Notes: a model not told the origin generated them from the letters alone. A DNA stretch of 30,162 bases from Oceanospirillaceae bacterium UBA7410 (GCA_002470565.1 DKMQ01000011.1:1-30162), one strand, 5' to 3'; numbered from the stretch's first letter, positions 10,628-19,963 are shown. A program made the numbers and translations.

Positions 10628-10888
10628 TTATAGGGCTTTAATTTTTGCACTTAAACGGCTCTTATGACGAGCAGCTTTGTTCATAGTAAAGATGCCTTTA
10701 GAGACACTTTTATCCATAATAGTCATTGCAGTTGTGTACGCAGCTTGGGCAGCATCTTTGTCACCAGCTTCAATAGCAGCGATAACTTTCTTTAAGTATG
10801 TGCGTGCCATGGAGCGCAGACTTGCGTTATGACTGCGACGTTTTTCTGCCTGGCGAGCGCGTTTCTTTGATCCAGCGGAATTGGCCAC
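10628..10888 (-). CDS. rpsT: 30S ribosomal protein S20
   Basis: S20 binds 16S rRNA early in 30S assembly. I place the start at GTG 10888, because the product (86 residues, read [18 protein letters not shown]) then aligns from its first residue with E. coli S20, and AGGAG lies 7 nt upstream. A longer in-frame ATG at 10942 would add 18 non-homologous residues. Use of a non-ATG start is notable because E. coli rpsT starts with UUG, which is tied to its translational autoregulation. The C-terminal [17 protein letters not shown] block is typical. It has a near-consensus promoter 90 bp upstream and lies alone between proB and murJ. Confidence 0.97.
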   Translation of the reverse strand: MANSAGSKKRARQAEKRRSHNASLRSMARTYLKKVIAAIEAGDKDAAQAAYTTAMTIMDKSVSKGIFTMNKAARHKSRLSAKIKAL

Positions 10889-10975
10889 GATCTGGCTCCT
10901 ATATAAATATAATAAAAAAGCTTTAAATAAAGTGCTAAACACAATATTTACAGCAGGGTGTTTATGAGGTGCGAA

Positions 10976-11004
10976 ATTATTCCCGTTTGGGCGCCTATTG
11001 TCAA
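10976..11004 (-). promoter_or_regulatory. Near-consensus sigma-70 promoter of rpsT
   Basis: On the minus strand TTGACA (11004-10999) is followed by exactly 17 bp and AATAAT (10981-10976), eleven of twelve consensus positions. The AT-rich leader to the GTG start would be about 80 nt. High strength fits a ribosomal protein gene. Confidence 0.8.
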
Positions 11005-11134
11005 CTTAGATTGAGCCTTTTTGTTATAAATATCAGCTCATTTCAATGTTTTTGCGTTAACATGGGATAAATCGTCAAATAAGAGGGTGAGAATCGTGTT
11101 TTTTGCCACCTTGATAAATGCTTTATAGGGATTT

Positions 11135-12721
11135 ATGAGTTCTTCTTCGTCACTTAAATCATCTTTGCCCAACACACCTAAGGGGGTAAAAGGGTTGCTG
11201 GCTTCTAGCCTCATTGTTGCTAGCATGACAATGTTGTCCCGAATTTTAGGTTTGGCGCGCGATGTAGTCATTGCTACTTTGTTTGGTGCAGGCTCTCAAT
11301 CGGATGCGTTTTTTGTGGCATTTAAAATCCCCAACTTTCTACGTAGGTTATTTGCTGAAGGTGCTTTTAATCAGGCATTTGTGCCTGTGTTGGCAGAAAT
11401 AAGTGAGCAGGACAACCAACAACTGCTCAAGCTCATGATCAGCAAGGTAGCGGGAAGTTTGTTGCTAGTATTAACCGTCATCACTGTTATTGCTGTGGTA
11501 GCTGCACCTGTGTTGGCACTAGTGTTTGCTCCAGGCTTTGCAGGAGATAGCGATAAGCTAGGCTTAACGGCCGATATGCTGCGTATCACCTTCCCTTATT
11601 TGCTGCTTATATCCATGACAGGCTTTTTTGGTAGTTTGTTAAACTATTCAAAACGTTTTGCTATTCCAGCACTCACACCCGTGTTACTTAACCTTAGCTT
11701 AATCGCTGCAGCCCTTTGGGTAGCACCTCAAATGACGGTCCCAGTAATGGCTTTAGCCTGGGGTGTGCTGGCGGCAGGTATTTTGCAACTAGCCTTGCAG
11801 CTGCCCTTTGTGGCTCAGTTGGGACTATTGGTGCGCCCACGTGTTGGTTTTAGCGATGCACGGGTGAAGCAAGTAATGAAGTTGATGCTGCCTGCTTTAT
11901 TTGGAGTGTCAGTGGCGCAGATTAATTTGCTGTTAGATACGGTCCTTGCTTCGTTATTACAAAGTGGTAGTGTGTCTTGGTTATATTATTCAGATCGGTT
12001 GATGGAATTGCCCTTAGGTGTGTTTGGTATCGCTATTGCTACCGTTATTTTGCCAGGATTATCTCAGCGTCATGCGTCTAAATCGCCCCAAGCCTTTAGT
12101 AATACTCTAGATTGGGCGCTGCGAATGGTTATACTTATTGGCGTGCCTGCGGCAATCGCTTTAGGGCTGCTGGCAGAACCATTAATAGCTACATTATTTC
12201 ATTATGGTGCTATGGGCGATAGAGATGTGTTGTTCAGTGCGGCTAGTTTGCGCGCTTATGCTTTTGGATTATTATTTTTTATGCTAATTAAAGTGCTGGC
12301 GCCAGGTTATTTTGCGCGACACGATATAAAAACCCCAGTGAGAATTGGCATTTGGGCGATGGCCAGTAATATGCTGTTAAACTTATTGTTAGTTTGGCAG
12401 TTTGCCCACGTGGGTTTAGCTATGGCAACATCTTTGTCTGCTTTGCTAAACGCTGCGTTGCTGGGAATTGGTTTGTATCGTAAAAAAATATGGCAGCCTC
12501 AGTCCGGATGGTTGGTTTTTTCATTACGTGTCCTGATTTCAAACATAGCTTTAATTGGGGTGATTTATATTACTTTTGAACCTGCACAAACATGGCTCAT
12601 GTGGGGCATGTGGCAACGCATAGAACAATTAGCCACAGTGGTTGTTTTAGGGGCTTTAGCCTATAGCTGTGGGCTTTTCTTGTCAGGTCTTCGGCCCAAG
12701 CATATACAGGGTCCAAAATAG
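11135..12721 (+). CDS. murJ: Lipid II flippase MurJ
   Basis: MurJ moves the peptidoglycan precursor lipid II across the inner membrane. The 528-residue protein has about 14 hydrophobic segments and the family signature ILGLARDVVIATLFGAGSQSDAFFVAFKIPNFLRRLFAEGAF read near residues 36-80 (shown here only in outline: LGLARD, SDAFF, IPNFLRR, FAEGAFNQAF). The N-terminus has an extra serine-rich stretch of about 20 residues compared with E. coli (511). The start ATG is preceded by TAGGGA. It is divergent from rpsT and followed by ribF, the common order in this group. Confidence 0.97.
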   Translation: MSSSSSLKSSLPNTPKGVKGLLASSLIVASMTMLSRILGLARDVVIATLFGAGSQSDAFFVAFKIPNFLRRLFAEGAFNQAFVPVLAEISEQDNQQLLKLMISKVAGSLLLVLTVITVIAVVAAPVLALVFAPGFAGDSDKLGLTADMLRITFPYLLLISMTGFFGSLLNYSKRFAIPALTPVLLNLSLIAAALWVAPQMTVPVMALAWGVLAAGILQLALQLPFVAQLGLLVRPRVGFSDARVKQVMKLMLPALFGVSVAQINLLLDTVLASLLQSGSVSWLYYSDRLMELPLGVFGIAIATVILPGLSQRHASKSPQAFSNTLDWALRMVILIGVPAAIALGLLAEPLIATLFHYGAMGDRDVLFSAASLRAYAFGLLFFMLIKVLAPGYFARHDIKTPVRIGIWAMASNMLLNLLLVWQFAHVGLAMATSLSALLNAALLGIGLYRKKIWQPQSGWLVFSLRVLISNIALIGVIYITFEPAQTWLMWGMWQRIEQLATVVVLGALAYSCGLFLSGLRPKHIQGPK

Positions 12722-12780
12722 CCCCAAATATCAATTACTAATAAGCGTGTTGTTAGTCGCAAAATGCGTCGCGTCTAGTA

Positions 12781-12786
12781 TATAAT
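12781..12786 (+). promoter_or_regulatory. Perfect -10 box upstream of ribF
   Basis: TATAAT lies 50 bp before the ribF start. No convincing -35 hexamer is found at proper spacing. It suggests that ribF-ileS-lspA-fkpB can be transcribed independently of murJ. Confidence 0.4.
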
Positions 12787-12836
12787 GCAAGGCTTACTTT
12801 TGCTGATGCCATTGGCTTCAATTTTGACGAGTGTTT

Positions 12837-13772
12837 ATGGAATTTATTCGTGGTCTTTATAACCTCAAGCCTGAGCATCGCGGCTGTGTGGCGACCATTG
12901 GAAATTTCGATGGCGTCCACCTTGGCCATCAAAGGGTGTTGCGCCAAGTCAAGCTAAAGGCGCTAATGCAGGGGTTACCTGCTGTGGTTGTATTGTTTGA
13001 GCCACAGCCTTTAGAATATTTTGCTAAGGATCAGGCGCCACGCAGAATCACGCGGCTGCGAGAAAAACTACTTTTACTTGAGCAGCATGGCATTGATCGT
13101 GTTTTGTGTCTGCGTTTTGATGCTAAGTTGTTAAGTCTTAGTCCTCATGACTTCATTCAGCAATTATTGGTGAGTGGGCTGGCGGTGAGTCATTTTGTAG
13201 TAGGGGATGATTTTCGTTTCGGTAAAGGCCGTATGGGTAACTATGGGTTGTTACAGTCTGAGGGCTTGATCCATGGTTTTGATGTTGAAAATACTCAAAC
13301 TTGTGAGCTTGATGGTGAGCGCGTTTCAAGTACACGCATTCGCAACGCGCTTGAAGTACATGACTTAGCAGCAGTTAGGCGCTTTATAGGCCGGCCGTTT
13401 ATAGTGACAGGTAAAGTAGCTTACGGGCAGCAATTAGGCCGCAAGTTAGATGTGCCTACAGCGAATATACGCCTGCAAAAACCACGTCCAGCCCTTCAAG
13501 GCGTATACGCTACATTAGTTCACGGGCTCTTAGATAAGCCTATTGCCAGTGTGGCTAATATTGGCTATCGCCCAACACTCGTCGGTGTTCAGCCTCAATT
13601 AGAGGTGCACCTCTTTGATTTTAGTGATGATTTCTATGGCAAGACGATAAGTGTAGAAATTTGCCAATTTATTCGTAGTGAAAAAAAGTTTGAGGGCCTC
13701 ACCCAGCTACAAACACAGATAAAATTAGACATGCAAACAGCCAAAGATTTTTTTGCTGTGGCATCCCAATAG
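12837..13772 (+). CDS. ribF: Bifunctional riboflavin kinase / FAD synthetase
   Basis: RibF phosphorylates riboflavin to FMN and adenylates FMN to FAD. The start is ATG 12837, two codons after a GTG that would also be open. The 311-residue protein begins MEFIRGLYNL and aligns with E. coli RibF. The N-terminal adenylyltransferase domain has the nucleotidyl-transferase motif TIGNFDGVHLGHQ (about residues 23-35) and VGDDFRFGKGRMGN. The C-terminal riboflavin kinase domain has the substrate-binding PTANI segment and VASIGYRP-like VANIGYRPT. It is followed 36 bp later by ileS. Confidence 0.97.
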   Translation: MEFIRGLYNLKPEHRGCVATIGNFDGVHLGHQRVLRQVKLKALMQGLPAVVVLFEPQPLEYFAKDQAPRRITRLREKLLLLEQHGIDRVLCLRFDAKLLSLSPHDFIQQLLVSGLAVSHFVVGDDFRFGKGRMGNYGLLQSEGLIHGFDVENTQTCELDGERVSSTRIRNALEVHDLAAVRRFIGRPFIVTGKVAYGQQLGRKLDVPTANIRLQKPRPALQGVYATLVHGLLDKPIASVANIGYRPTLVGVQPQLEVHLFDFSDDFYGKTISVEICQFIRSEKKFEGLTQLQTQIKLDMQTAKDFFAVASQ

Positions 13773-13808
13773 ATTTAATTGATTATTATTTAAGAAGCGA
13801 ACATAAGT

Positions 13809-16601
13809 ATGAGCGACCATAAATCCACTTTGAACTTACCTCAAACAGACTTTCCCATGCGTGGTAATTTAGCCCAGCGTGAGCCTAAAATACTCAAGAA
13901 GTGGCAGCAAATGGATCTTTACAACAAACTGCGCGAAGCAGGAAAGGGTAAAGAACAATTTATATTGCATGATGGGCCTCCATACGCCAATGGTGATATT
14001 CATATTGGCCATGCAGTAAATAAAATACTCAAAGATATTATTGTTAAGTCTAAGACTTTAAGTGGTTTTGATGCGCCTTACGTGCCCGGTTGGGATTGCC
14101 ACGGTCTGCCGATTGAACATAAGGTAGAGCAAAAAATTGGTAAAGCTGGCAACAAAGTGACCCATGCTGTGTTTCGTGAAAAGTGTCGCGTTTATGCGGA
14201 AAAGCAAGTTGCAGGGCAAATGGCAGACTTTGTTCGTTTAGGCATTATAGGTGACTGGGAAAACCCATATAAAACTATGCGCTTTGAAACAGAAGCTAAT
14301 ATCATCCGCTCATTGGGTAAGATAGTTGAAAATGGCCACTTGGTAAAAGGCTATAAGCCGGTTTACTGGAGTGTCGTGGGTGCGTCAGCTTTGGCTGAGG
14401 CTGAAGTTGAATATCAAGACAAAGTGTCTTTGTCCATTGATGTGCGTTACCAAGTGTTGGACCAACAAGCATGGAATCAAGCGTTTGGTGTAGTCACTGA
14501 TCTGCCAACTTCTGTGGTTATTTGGACTACAACTCCTTGGACCTTGCCGTCAAGCCAAGCAGTAAGTATGCATGGCGAATTTGACTATGTGCTAGTTCAA
14601 GTCAATGATGAGTGTCAAGTATTTGCGAAAGACCTCGTTGAAAGTGCAATGGAACGATATGGCATTGATGACTTTAAGATCTTAGGCGAAGCTAAGGGAC
14701 AAGTATTAGAAAATCTATCTCTACAGCATCCATTCTACGATGAGCGTCAAGTGCCAGTAATACTGGGAGATCATGTTACTACCGAAGCAGGTACAGGCAG
14801 TGTGCATACATCGCCAGATCACGGAGTAGATGACTTTAATGTTGGCCGTGCTTACGGCATAGGCACGCTTAACCTTGTTGATGATAATGGTGTTTTTGTA
14901 GATGCGGCTGGCGAATTTTCAGGTGCGCATGTTTATAAAGTAGACGACCAAGTGGTTGCTGCCTTAGAAGACCATGGCACTCTAGTGCATCAAGCTAAAA
15001 TCACTCACAGTTATGCCCATTGCTGGCGCACCAAAACACCACTCATTTACCGTGCGACGCCTCAGTGGTTTATTTCTATGTCAGAAAATGGCTTGCTAGA
15101 AAAGGCCCTTGACGCTGTAAAAAATGTAGCTTGGCACCCTGAGTGGGGTGCAGCTCGTATTTCTGGTATGTTGTCTTCTAGCCCGGACTGGTGTGTTTCA
15201 CGCCAGCGTACTTGGGGCGTTCCTATTACTTTGTTTGTTAACCGACAAACCCAACAATTACATCCTCGCACTGCTGAGTTATTTGAAGAGGTAGCCCAAA
15301 GAGTAGCTGAAAATGGTATCGACGCTTGGTTTGAGCTAGATGCTGCAGAGCTTTTAGGTGAAGAAGCTTGTGATTATCAAAAAGTTACAGATACTATGGA
15401 CGTGTGGTTTGATTCTGGCACTACGCATTACTCGGTATTAGAGCAACGCCCTGAGTTGCGTTTTCCAGCAGATCTTTATTTAGAAGGCTCAGACCAGCAC
15501 CGTGGTTGGTTTCAGTCGTCTTTAAAAACCTCTATTGCGATGCATGGTGTAGCTCCGTATAAAGGTGTATTGACTCACGGGTTTACCGTAGATGGCCAAG
15601 GCAGAAAAATGTCTAAGTCTATTGGTAATGTGATGTCACCTCAAAAAGTGTGCAACACTTTAGGTGCTGATATTATCCGACTTTGGGTGGCTTCGTCGGA
15701 CTTTAGTGCAGAGATGGCAGTGTCTGATGAAATTCTTAATCGTACTGCGGACGCCTATCGCCGGATCCGCAATACAGCGCGTTTCTTACTCTCCAACCTT
15801 AATGGTTTTGAGCCTGCTGATAATCTGGTTAAAGTGGATGACATGCTGGCTTTAGACCAGTGGGTGCTTGGACGAGCTGCAATACTACAAACAGAAATCG
15901 AAGCTGCTTACCATAGCTATAACTTCCACGCAGTGTATCAAAAAATAACCCACTTTTGCTCACAAGACTTGGGTGGCTTTTATTTGGATATTATTAAAGA
16001 TCGTCAATATACCTGCGCCGCAGACAGCCTTTCACGCCGCTCGGCACAAACAGCAATGTATCATTTAATCGAAACAATGACCCGTTGGATTGCGCCTATA
16101 TTAAGCTTCACTGCTGATGAGTTGTGGGAACATATTCCAGGTAAACGTGCCGAATCTGTGCAGTTGGACGCTTGGTACGACATCCCTGAAGCTAACGCTA
16201 CCAGCATGACTGCCGATTACTGGACGCAAATCATGGAAGTAAAGCAAGCGGTTAATAAAAACCTAGAAACACAACGCAGCCAAGGTGTCATTGGCGGTTC
16301 TTTAAGTGCTGAAATTATCTTATACGCAGTGCCAAAGCTCCATGCTCAACTAGAGCAACTAGGGGACGAGTTGAGATTTGTACTATTAACCTCAAAAGCA
16401 TCTTTAGTGGCTGGCCAAGAGGGTGGAATTGAGACAGACTTTGAAGGCTTGCGACTAGACATTCAAGCTTCCACACATACAAAGTGCGAGAGGTGTTGGC
16501 ATCATCGTGAAGATGTGGGGGTTTCTGCACAAGAGCCAGAGCTGTGTGGTCGTTGTGTAGATAATGTCAGTGGTGCTGGTGAGACTCGACAGTTTGCCTA
16601 G
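13809..16601 (+). CDS. ileS: Isoleucyl-tRNA synthetase
   Basis: IleS charges tRNA-Ile with isoleucine and edits misactivated valine. The 930-residue class I synthetase has the HIGH motif at 65-68 within [11 protein letters not shown] and KMSKS near 600-604 in [10 protein letters not shown]. The CP1 editing domain lies between them, with [14 protein letters not shown] WTTTPWTLP and [12 protein letters not shown]. The C-terminal zinc ribbon (CERCWHH and CGRC near 893-913) is the bacterial type. Length is close to E. coli IleS (938). The product end overlaps the lspA start by 38 bp, a coupling also found in enterobacteria. Confidence 0.98.
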   Translation: MSDHKSTLNLPQTDFPMRGNLAQREPKILKKWQQMDLYNKLREAGKGKEQFILHDGPPYANGDIHIGHAVNKILKDIIVKSKTLSGFDAPYVPGWDCHGLPIEHKVEQKIGKAGNKVTHAVFREKCRVYAEKQVAGQMADFVRLGIIGDWENPYKTMRFETEANIIRSLGKIVENGHLVKGYKPVYWSVVGASALAEAEVEYQDKVSLSIDVRYQVLDQQAWNQAFGVVTDLPTSVVIWTTTPWTLPSSQAVSMHGEFDYVLVQVNDECQVFAKDLVESAMERYGIDDFKILGEAKGQVLENLSLQHPFYDERQVPVILGDHVTTEAGTGSVHTSPDHGVDDFNVGRAYGIGTLNLVDDNGVFVDAAGEFSGAHVYKVDDQVVAALEDHGTLVHQAKITHSYAHCWRTKTPLIYRATPQWFISMSENGLLEKALDAVKNVAWHPEWGAARISGMLSSSPDWCVSRQRTWGVPITLFVNRQTQQLHPRTAELFEEVAQRVAENGIDAWFELDAAELLGEEACDYQKVTDTMDVWFDSGTTHYSVLEQRPELRFPADLYLEGSDQHRGWFQSSLKTSIAMHGVAPYKGVLTHGFTVDGQGRKMSKSIGNVMSPQKVCNTLGADIIRLWVASSDFSAEMAVSDEILNRTADAYRRIRNTARFLLSNLNGFEPADNLVKVDDMLALDQWVLGRAAILQTEIEAAYHSYNFHAVYQKITHFCSQDLGGFYLDIIKDRQYTCAADSLSRRSAQTAMYHLIETMTRWIAPILSFTADELWEHIPGKRAESVQLDAWYDIPEANATSMTADYWTQIMEVKQAVNKNLETQRSQGVIGGSLSAEIILYAVPKLHAQLEQLGDELRFVLLTSKASLVAGQEGGIETDFEGLRLDIQASTHTKCERCWHHREDVGVSAQEPELCGRCVDNVSGAGETRQFA

Positions 16602-17115
16602 TCGCTTTATTGGTCACTTCAAAACCTCAGCCTTGCGACGATATTTTTTGCTTGTGCTGGTGTTGTGGGCGCTGGATTTGTTGATCAAGTGGGGCATCAC
16701 ACAAAGCTTTGATTATGCACAAAGATTTAATGTGATGCCGTTTTTTGATCTCATTCTTGTGCACAACAAGGGAGCAGCGTTTAGTTTTTTAGCATCACAG
16801 TCAGGTTGGCAGCGGTGGTTTTTTTCGTTCATAGCCCTAGGTATCAGTATTTACCTAATAGTGTGGTTAAGAAATACTCCTCGCACACAGACTCTTTTAG
16901 GCTTAAGTTTAAGCTTATTATTGTCTGGAGCGCTGGGTAATTTGGTTGATCGAATTGTAAACGGCTATGTAGTAGATTACTTACTTGTATATTACCCTCC
17001 TTATTATTTCCCAGCTTTTAATCTGGCCGATAGTTTAATTTTTATTGGTGTAGTGGGGTTATTAATAGATTTTTGGCAAACAGAAAAGGCAACAAAGCGT
17101 GACACAAAGCATTAA
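16564..17115 (+). CDS. lspA: Lipoprotein signal peptidase (signal peptidase II)
   Basis: LspA is the inner-membrane aspartyl protease that removes signal peptides from diacylglyceryl-modified prolipoproteins such as the BamD product in this window. The 183-residue protein has four hydrophobic segments, the HNKGAAFSF block and the two catalytic aspartates, D129 in [10 protein letters not shown] and D156 in FNLADSLIF. The first 25 residues before the first membrane segment are longer than usual and come from DNA overlapping the ileS end, so a GTG inside that stretch (for example at 16579) could be the true start. It overlaps fkpB by 17 bp. Confidence 0.95.
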   Translation: MSVVLVRLDSLPSRFIGHFKTSALRRYFLLVLVLWALDLLIKWGITQSFDYAQRFNVMPFFDLILVHNKGAAFSFLASQSGWQRWFFSFIALGISIYLIVWLRNTPRTQTLLGLSLSLLLSGALGNLVDRIVNGYVVDYLLVYYPPYYFPAFNLADSLIFIGVVGLLIDFWQTEKATKRDTKH

Positions 17116-17530
17116 TACATCTTCTCATGTGAAGCTAAACTTCGCCCTACATCATGCTAGTGGGCAAACCATAGACAGCACCTTTGATAAGGGGGCTGTA
17201 CAGCTCATCATAGGTGATGGCAATTTGTTGGAGGGGTTTGAATCGTGCCTTATTGGTTTGGTTGCTGGTGACCATCAAACATTTATGGTTCCTCCACAAG
17301 AGGCCTTTGGCCAGCATAACCCGGCTAATTTACAAACCATAAAGCGCCACCAGTTTGGCCCTGACATGGTGCTGGAGCAGGGCTTGGTGGTGAGTTTTTC
17401 TGATGCTGCTAACACTGAGCTTCCAGGGGTAGTAAAAACCATTGACGGGGATAACGTAGTCGTGGATTTCAACCATCCTTTAGCAGGTGTCGAGCTTAAA
17501 TTTGAAGTAGAAATTTTAGAGGTTAGTTAA
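17099..17530 (+). CDS. fkpB: FKBP-type peptidyl-prolyl isomerase (FkpB/SlpA)
   Basis: A small 143-residue SlyD/FkpB-like prolyl isomerase of the cytosol, close in size to E. coli FkpB (149). Recognisable parts are the N-terminal strand V-LNFALHHASGQTIDSTFDKGAVQLIIGDGNLLEGFE in outline (IDSTF, GDGNLLEGFE), then VPPQEAFG, and the inserted chaperone-like flap domain with NHPLAG before the last FKBP strand FEVEIL. The GTG start at 17099 overlaps lspA, with AAAAGG 9 nt upstream. In many relatives ispH follows directly, but here the minor pilins come next after 96 bp. Confidence 0.94.
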   Translation: MTQSINTSSHVKLNFALHHASGQTIDSTFDKGAVQLIIGDGNLLEGFESCLIGLVAGDHQTFMVPPQEAFGQHNPANLQTIKRHQFGPDMVLEQGLVVSFSDAANTELPGVVKTIDGDNVVVDFNHPLAGVELKFEVEILEVS

Positions 17531-17626
17531 CCACTAGTCACCTTGGGTTAGCTTTCGCAGCCCTGTTGTTAATCACAACCTATAAAACTAAGCTACACTT
17601 AGACAGCAGCCAATAAGGATGTTGTC

Positions 17627-18151
17627 ATGCGTTTATTAAATCACCGCCTACATGTGTTCTTTGTAACCTCTGGTTGGAGTTTGCTTGAGCTACTCATTGT
17701 CTTAGCCCTTGTGGCTATTATCGCTTCCTTAGCTGCGCCTGCGTTTTATGTGACCTGGCAGCTTCAGATCTTACATGACGAAAGGCAAAAGTTTGCTCAG
17801 CAAATTCGTTATGCGCGCCTCACCAGTTTACAAAAAAAATCTACAGTAAATCTTTGTTGGTCGCAAAGCTGTGGTATTACATCTGGGTTTGCAATTTATC
17901 TAGATACGGATCAAGACGGCCATTGGCAAGCTAAAGAAATGCTACTGTCTCATTGGCAACCTAATAAAGGAGTTTCTTTTAGCTTTAATCGTGGCGTTCA
18001 AATTAGCTTTAACTATGCTGGTAATACAGCACACTCTGGCACCATGGTTTTTTGTCCAATTTCAAACAAAGTTGTTGATGAAAGCTTAGGCTACGCTCTG
18101 GTCTTGTCATCAACTGGCCGCTTGCGAGAGACAAAATTATCATGTCTCTAG
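17627..18151 (+). CDS. fimT: Type IV pilus minor pilin, FimT/FimU (GspH) family
   Basis: A 174-residue pre-pseudopilin of the GspH/FimT group, which helps form the priming tip of the type IV pilus. The class III leader is 16 residues and the predicted cleavage is G16|W17, giving a mature N-terminus WSLLELLIVLALV with the conserved Glu5. Tryptophan instead of phenylalanine at +1 is unusual. After the helix come a basic stretch and a globular domain with cysteines in the CWSQSC and VVFCP-like VFCP segments plus a terminal SCL, which could form disulfides. AAGGA lies 8 nt before the ATG. First gene of an operon of five overlapping pilin genes. FimT versus FimU cannot be told apart here. Confidence 0.85.
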   Translation: MRLLNHRLHVFFVTSGWSLLELLIVLALVAIIASLAAPAFYVTWQLQILHDERQKFAQQIRYARLTSLQKKSTVNLCWSQSCGITSGFAIYLDTDQDGHWQAKEMLLSHWQPNKGVSFSFNRGVQISFNYAGNTAHSGTMVFCPISNKVVDESLGYALVLSSTGRLRETKLSCL

Positions 18152-18648
18152 TTAGGGTGGTGGGTACTCATCAGATGTATCAAAAAATGCATCAACAAGG
18201 CTTATCTTTAATAGAAGTGCTATTAAGCTTAGGGTTATCCAGTGTGATGTTTTTGGTGCTATTTACAGCCCAAACTCATAGTCAAAAAGTGTTGGTGTAT
18301 TCTCACCAGTTACACTATGCCAATGGCATGTTGGGTCAGCTCGCAGCTCAAGTTTGGGCTTACCCTCATCATTATCAAAATTTAATAAATACCTCATTAA
18401 CGTTAGACCTTGGCTGCCTAGAAGGCAATCAATGCAATGGCGCGGATATGACACAAGCTTGGGCAACACATTGGCAACAAAGCTTACTTCATAATCTGCC
18501 AGGCGGTGCGTTTAATCTGCAATGTAATGGGGCATGCACACAAGGTAATAGGTTAACCATTGGTTTGACCTGGACTCAAAAGTTAGCTTTAGCCGATGAT
18601 AAGTGTGAAAAGGGGGTAGCATGTATCCATTTAGATATCGCACTCTAA
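18142..18648 (+). CDS. pilV: Type IV pilus minor pilin PilV-like
   Basis: A 168-residue prepilin. The predicted processing site is QQG|LSLIEVLLSLGLSS, with Glu5 present, and the following sequence is the PilV-type N-terminal helix. The C-terminal domain is cysteine-rich (CLEGNQC, QCNGAC, KCEKGVAC), suggesting disulfides in the periplasm. The ATG at 18142 overlaps the previous gene by 10 bp; an ATG at 18175 would shorten the leader to 9 residues and is equally plausible. It overlaps the next gene by 28 bp. Order and overlap with the neighbours support the PilV assignment more than the sequence alone. Confidence 0.78.
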   Translation: MSLVRVVGTHQMYQKMHQQGLSLIEVLLSLGLSSVMFLVLFTAQTHSQKVLVYSHQLHYANGMLGQLAAQVWAYPHHYQNLINTSLTLDLGCLEGNQCNGADMTQAWATHWQQSLLHNLPGGAFNLQCNGACTQGNRLTIGLTWTQKLALADDKCEKGVACIHLDIAL

Positions 18649-19250
18649 ACGGCGCAAACCATAAAAATGGCTTTACCTTATTAGAGCTAGTGCTCAGTAC
18701 AGGTCTTGCGGGGCTTATGATGGTTGCCATCACTACAAGTTTCTTACAGTTTAATCAACATAAATTACTATCTCAAACCTTGCTTCAAATGCAAGCCCAA
18801 AGCCAGTTAGTAGTTGCTCAAGTGCTCACTGATTGGTCCAATATGTGCGGTGCTGGAGTGAAATCAGGCACAGCCGCCACTATTAGTTTAATGCGCAAGT
18901 ATCAGGGAAACTGTATGCAATATGACTATGCGCACAACGCCCAGAGCCACAACCTCACAAGACGAAGGTTTGGTGGGCGAAACAGCAGTTTTATTGCAAG
19001 AGTAGAGTCTATGGATCTCTATTTTGGTGTGGATAATGATCATGATTGCCGTATTGATCAGTGGCGAAGGAGCTATCAAGCCAGTGCAATGGTAAACCTG
19101 CATCAAGTAAAGGTCGATTTAGAGCTTATGACTGTCTCTAGTGGGCAGTTGAGATCAGGTGGTGACGATCTATGGTTATGGCGCCAAAGTGGTGAGTTTG
19201 TTATACACCCTGTTAGTTTTATCTGGCGGTTACCTAATGTGTGCAGCTAG
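18621..19250 (+). CDS. pilW: Type IV pilus minor pilin PilW-like
   Basis: A 209-residue prepilin with leader ending KNG| and mature start FTLLELVLSTGLAGLMM, including Glu5. Two hundred residues is short for PilW (often 250-350) but the helix followed by FLQFNQHKLLSQTLLQMQAQSQ and the internal DHDC segment fit the PilW/GspJ group. The ATG is preceded by AAAAGGGGG and lies 28 bp inside the PilV frame, so translation is coupled. The next gene begins inside its last codons. It would act in the minor-pilin tip complex in the inner membrane and periplasm. Confidence 0.75.
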   Translation: MYPFRYRTLNGANHKNGFTLLELVLSTGLAGLMMVAITTSFLQFNQHKLLSQTLLQMQAQSQLVVAQVLTDWSNMCGAGVKSGTAATISLMRKYQGNCMQYDYAHNAQSHNLTRRRFGGRNSSFIARVESMDLYFGVDNDHDCRIDQWRRSYQASAMVNLHQVKVDLELMTVSSGQLRSGGDDLWLWRQSGEFVIHPVSFIWRLPNVCS

Positions 19251-19494
19251 GCTGTCTTTGCCACCTTTAATTTTGGGTTTAACATCAGGCTTGCATCCAA
19301 GAAGGGAACAACAAGGCTGGCTGCTTTTAGCGGTCATTGTGATGCTTATGCTCATTTCTTTAGGTGTGGTTATGTTGATGTCACAAGCTCAATTAAGTTT
19401 AAGAGGTGTTGCGCAAGAACATCAAGCGATGCAGGAAAAAATCAACCAATGGCAACCTTTGTTAGAGCATAAGGCAGCACTTGATGCGCTCTAA
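19237..19494 (+). CDS. pilX: Short PilX-like minor pilin
   Basis: The likely start is ATG 19237, overlapping the pilW stop by 14 bp, which gives 85 residues. Residues 22-45 or so contain RREQQG|WLLLAVIVMLMLISLGVVML, a PilX/GspK-type helix without Glu5, as in many PilX proteins. Only about 40 residues follow (AQLSLRGVAQEHQAM and onward), ending at TAA before pilE. Pseudomonas PilX is about twice as long and has a globular domain, so this product is either degenerate or a helix-only version. The 27-residue leader is longer than usual; a TTG at 19289 would shorten it. Position between PilW and PilE supports the name. Confidence 0.6.
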   Translation: MCAARLSLPPLILGLTSGLHPRREQQGWLLLAVIVMLMLISLGVVMLMSQAQLSLRGVAQEHQAMQEKINQWQPLLEHKAALDAL

Positions 19495-19903
19495 TCAGAG
19501 GGCCTTTAGCCTGATGGAGTTGTTGCTGGTGTTGGCCTTAGTGGGAGTGATGTTAGGTTTGGCGATACCCACTTGGCGTCAGCATCAATTATCAGTAGGC
19601 AGGCAGCAAGCATGGTTGCAATTGCATCGGATAGGTTTGCAGCAAGAAATGTGGCATTTGCAGCATGGACGATATTTTGAAGACATTAGCCTAGCGTCTA
19701 TTGAAAGCGACCATTCGTATGAGCAAAAGCAAGGTAGTTATTATTATCAAGTAAAATTATTAGAAACGGGGTTTCTTTTGTCAGCTACGGTAAATAACAA
19801 TGGACCCCAAAGCCTAGATACACTTTGTTGGTATTTAACGTTATCTGATGCTGGTGAAATGAAAAGTCTTGGTAAAGCTGGGGAGTCCAACTTGTGCAAA
19901 TAA
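19484..19903 (+). CDS. pilE: Type IV pilus minor pilin PilE-like
   Basis: A 139-residue prepilin starting at ATG 19484, 11 bp before the end of pilX. The processing site would be NQRA|FSLMELLLVLALVGVMLGLA, with Glu5, but alanine replaces the normal glycine at -1. The helix is followed by LHRIGLQQEMWHLQHGRYFEDI, the pattern of PilE/PilA-type pilins, and a C-terminal pair of cysteines (TLCWYLTL and SNLCK), matching the disulfide-bonded D-region. It is the last gene of the cluster. 60 bp separate it from nadE. PilE is the best family name but PilA-like cannot be ruled out. Confidence 0.78.
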   Translation: MRSNQRAFSLMELLLVLALVGVMLGLAIPTWRQHQLSVGRQQAWLQLHRIGLQQEMWHLQHGRYFEDISLASIESDHSYEQKQGSYYYQVKLLETGFLLSATVNNNGPQSLDTLCWYLTLSDAGEMKSLGKAGESNLCK

Positions 19904-19963
19904 GCACTTTGCTGCCAATATGGGTTAAAATAAGTCATCTCCACTAGGCCTTGGAATAAAATC

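Noticed and set aside
11038..11271. Minus-strand frame of 77 codons at the murJ start
   Set aside because: It overlaps the conserved N-terminus of murJ, has no ribosome binding site and no recognisable motif.
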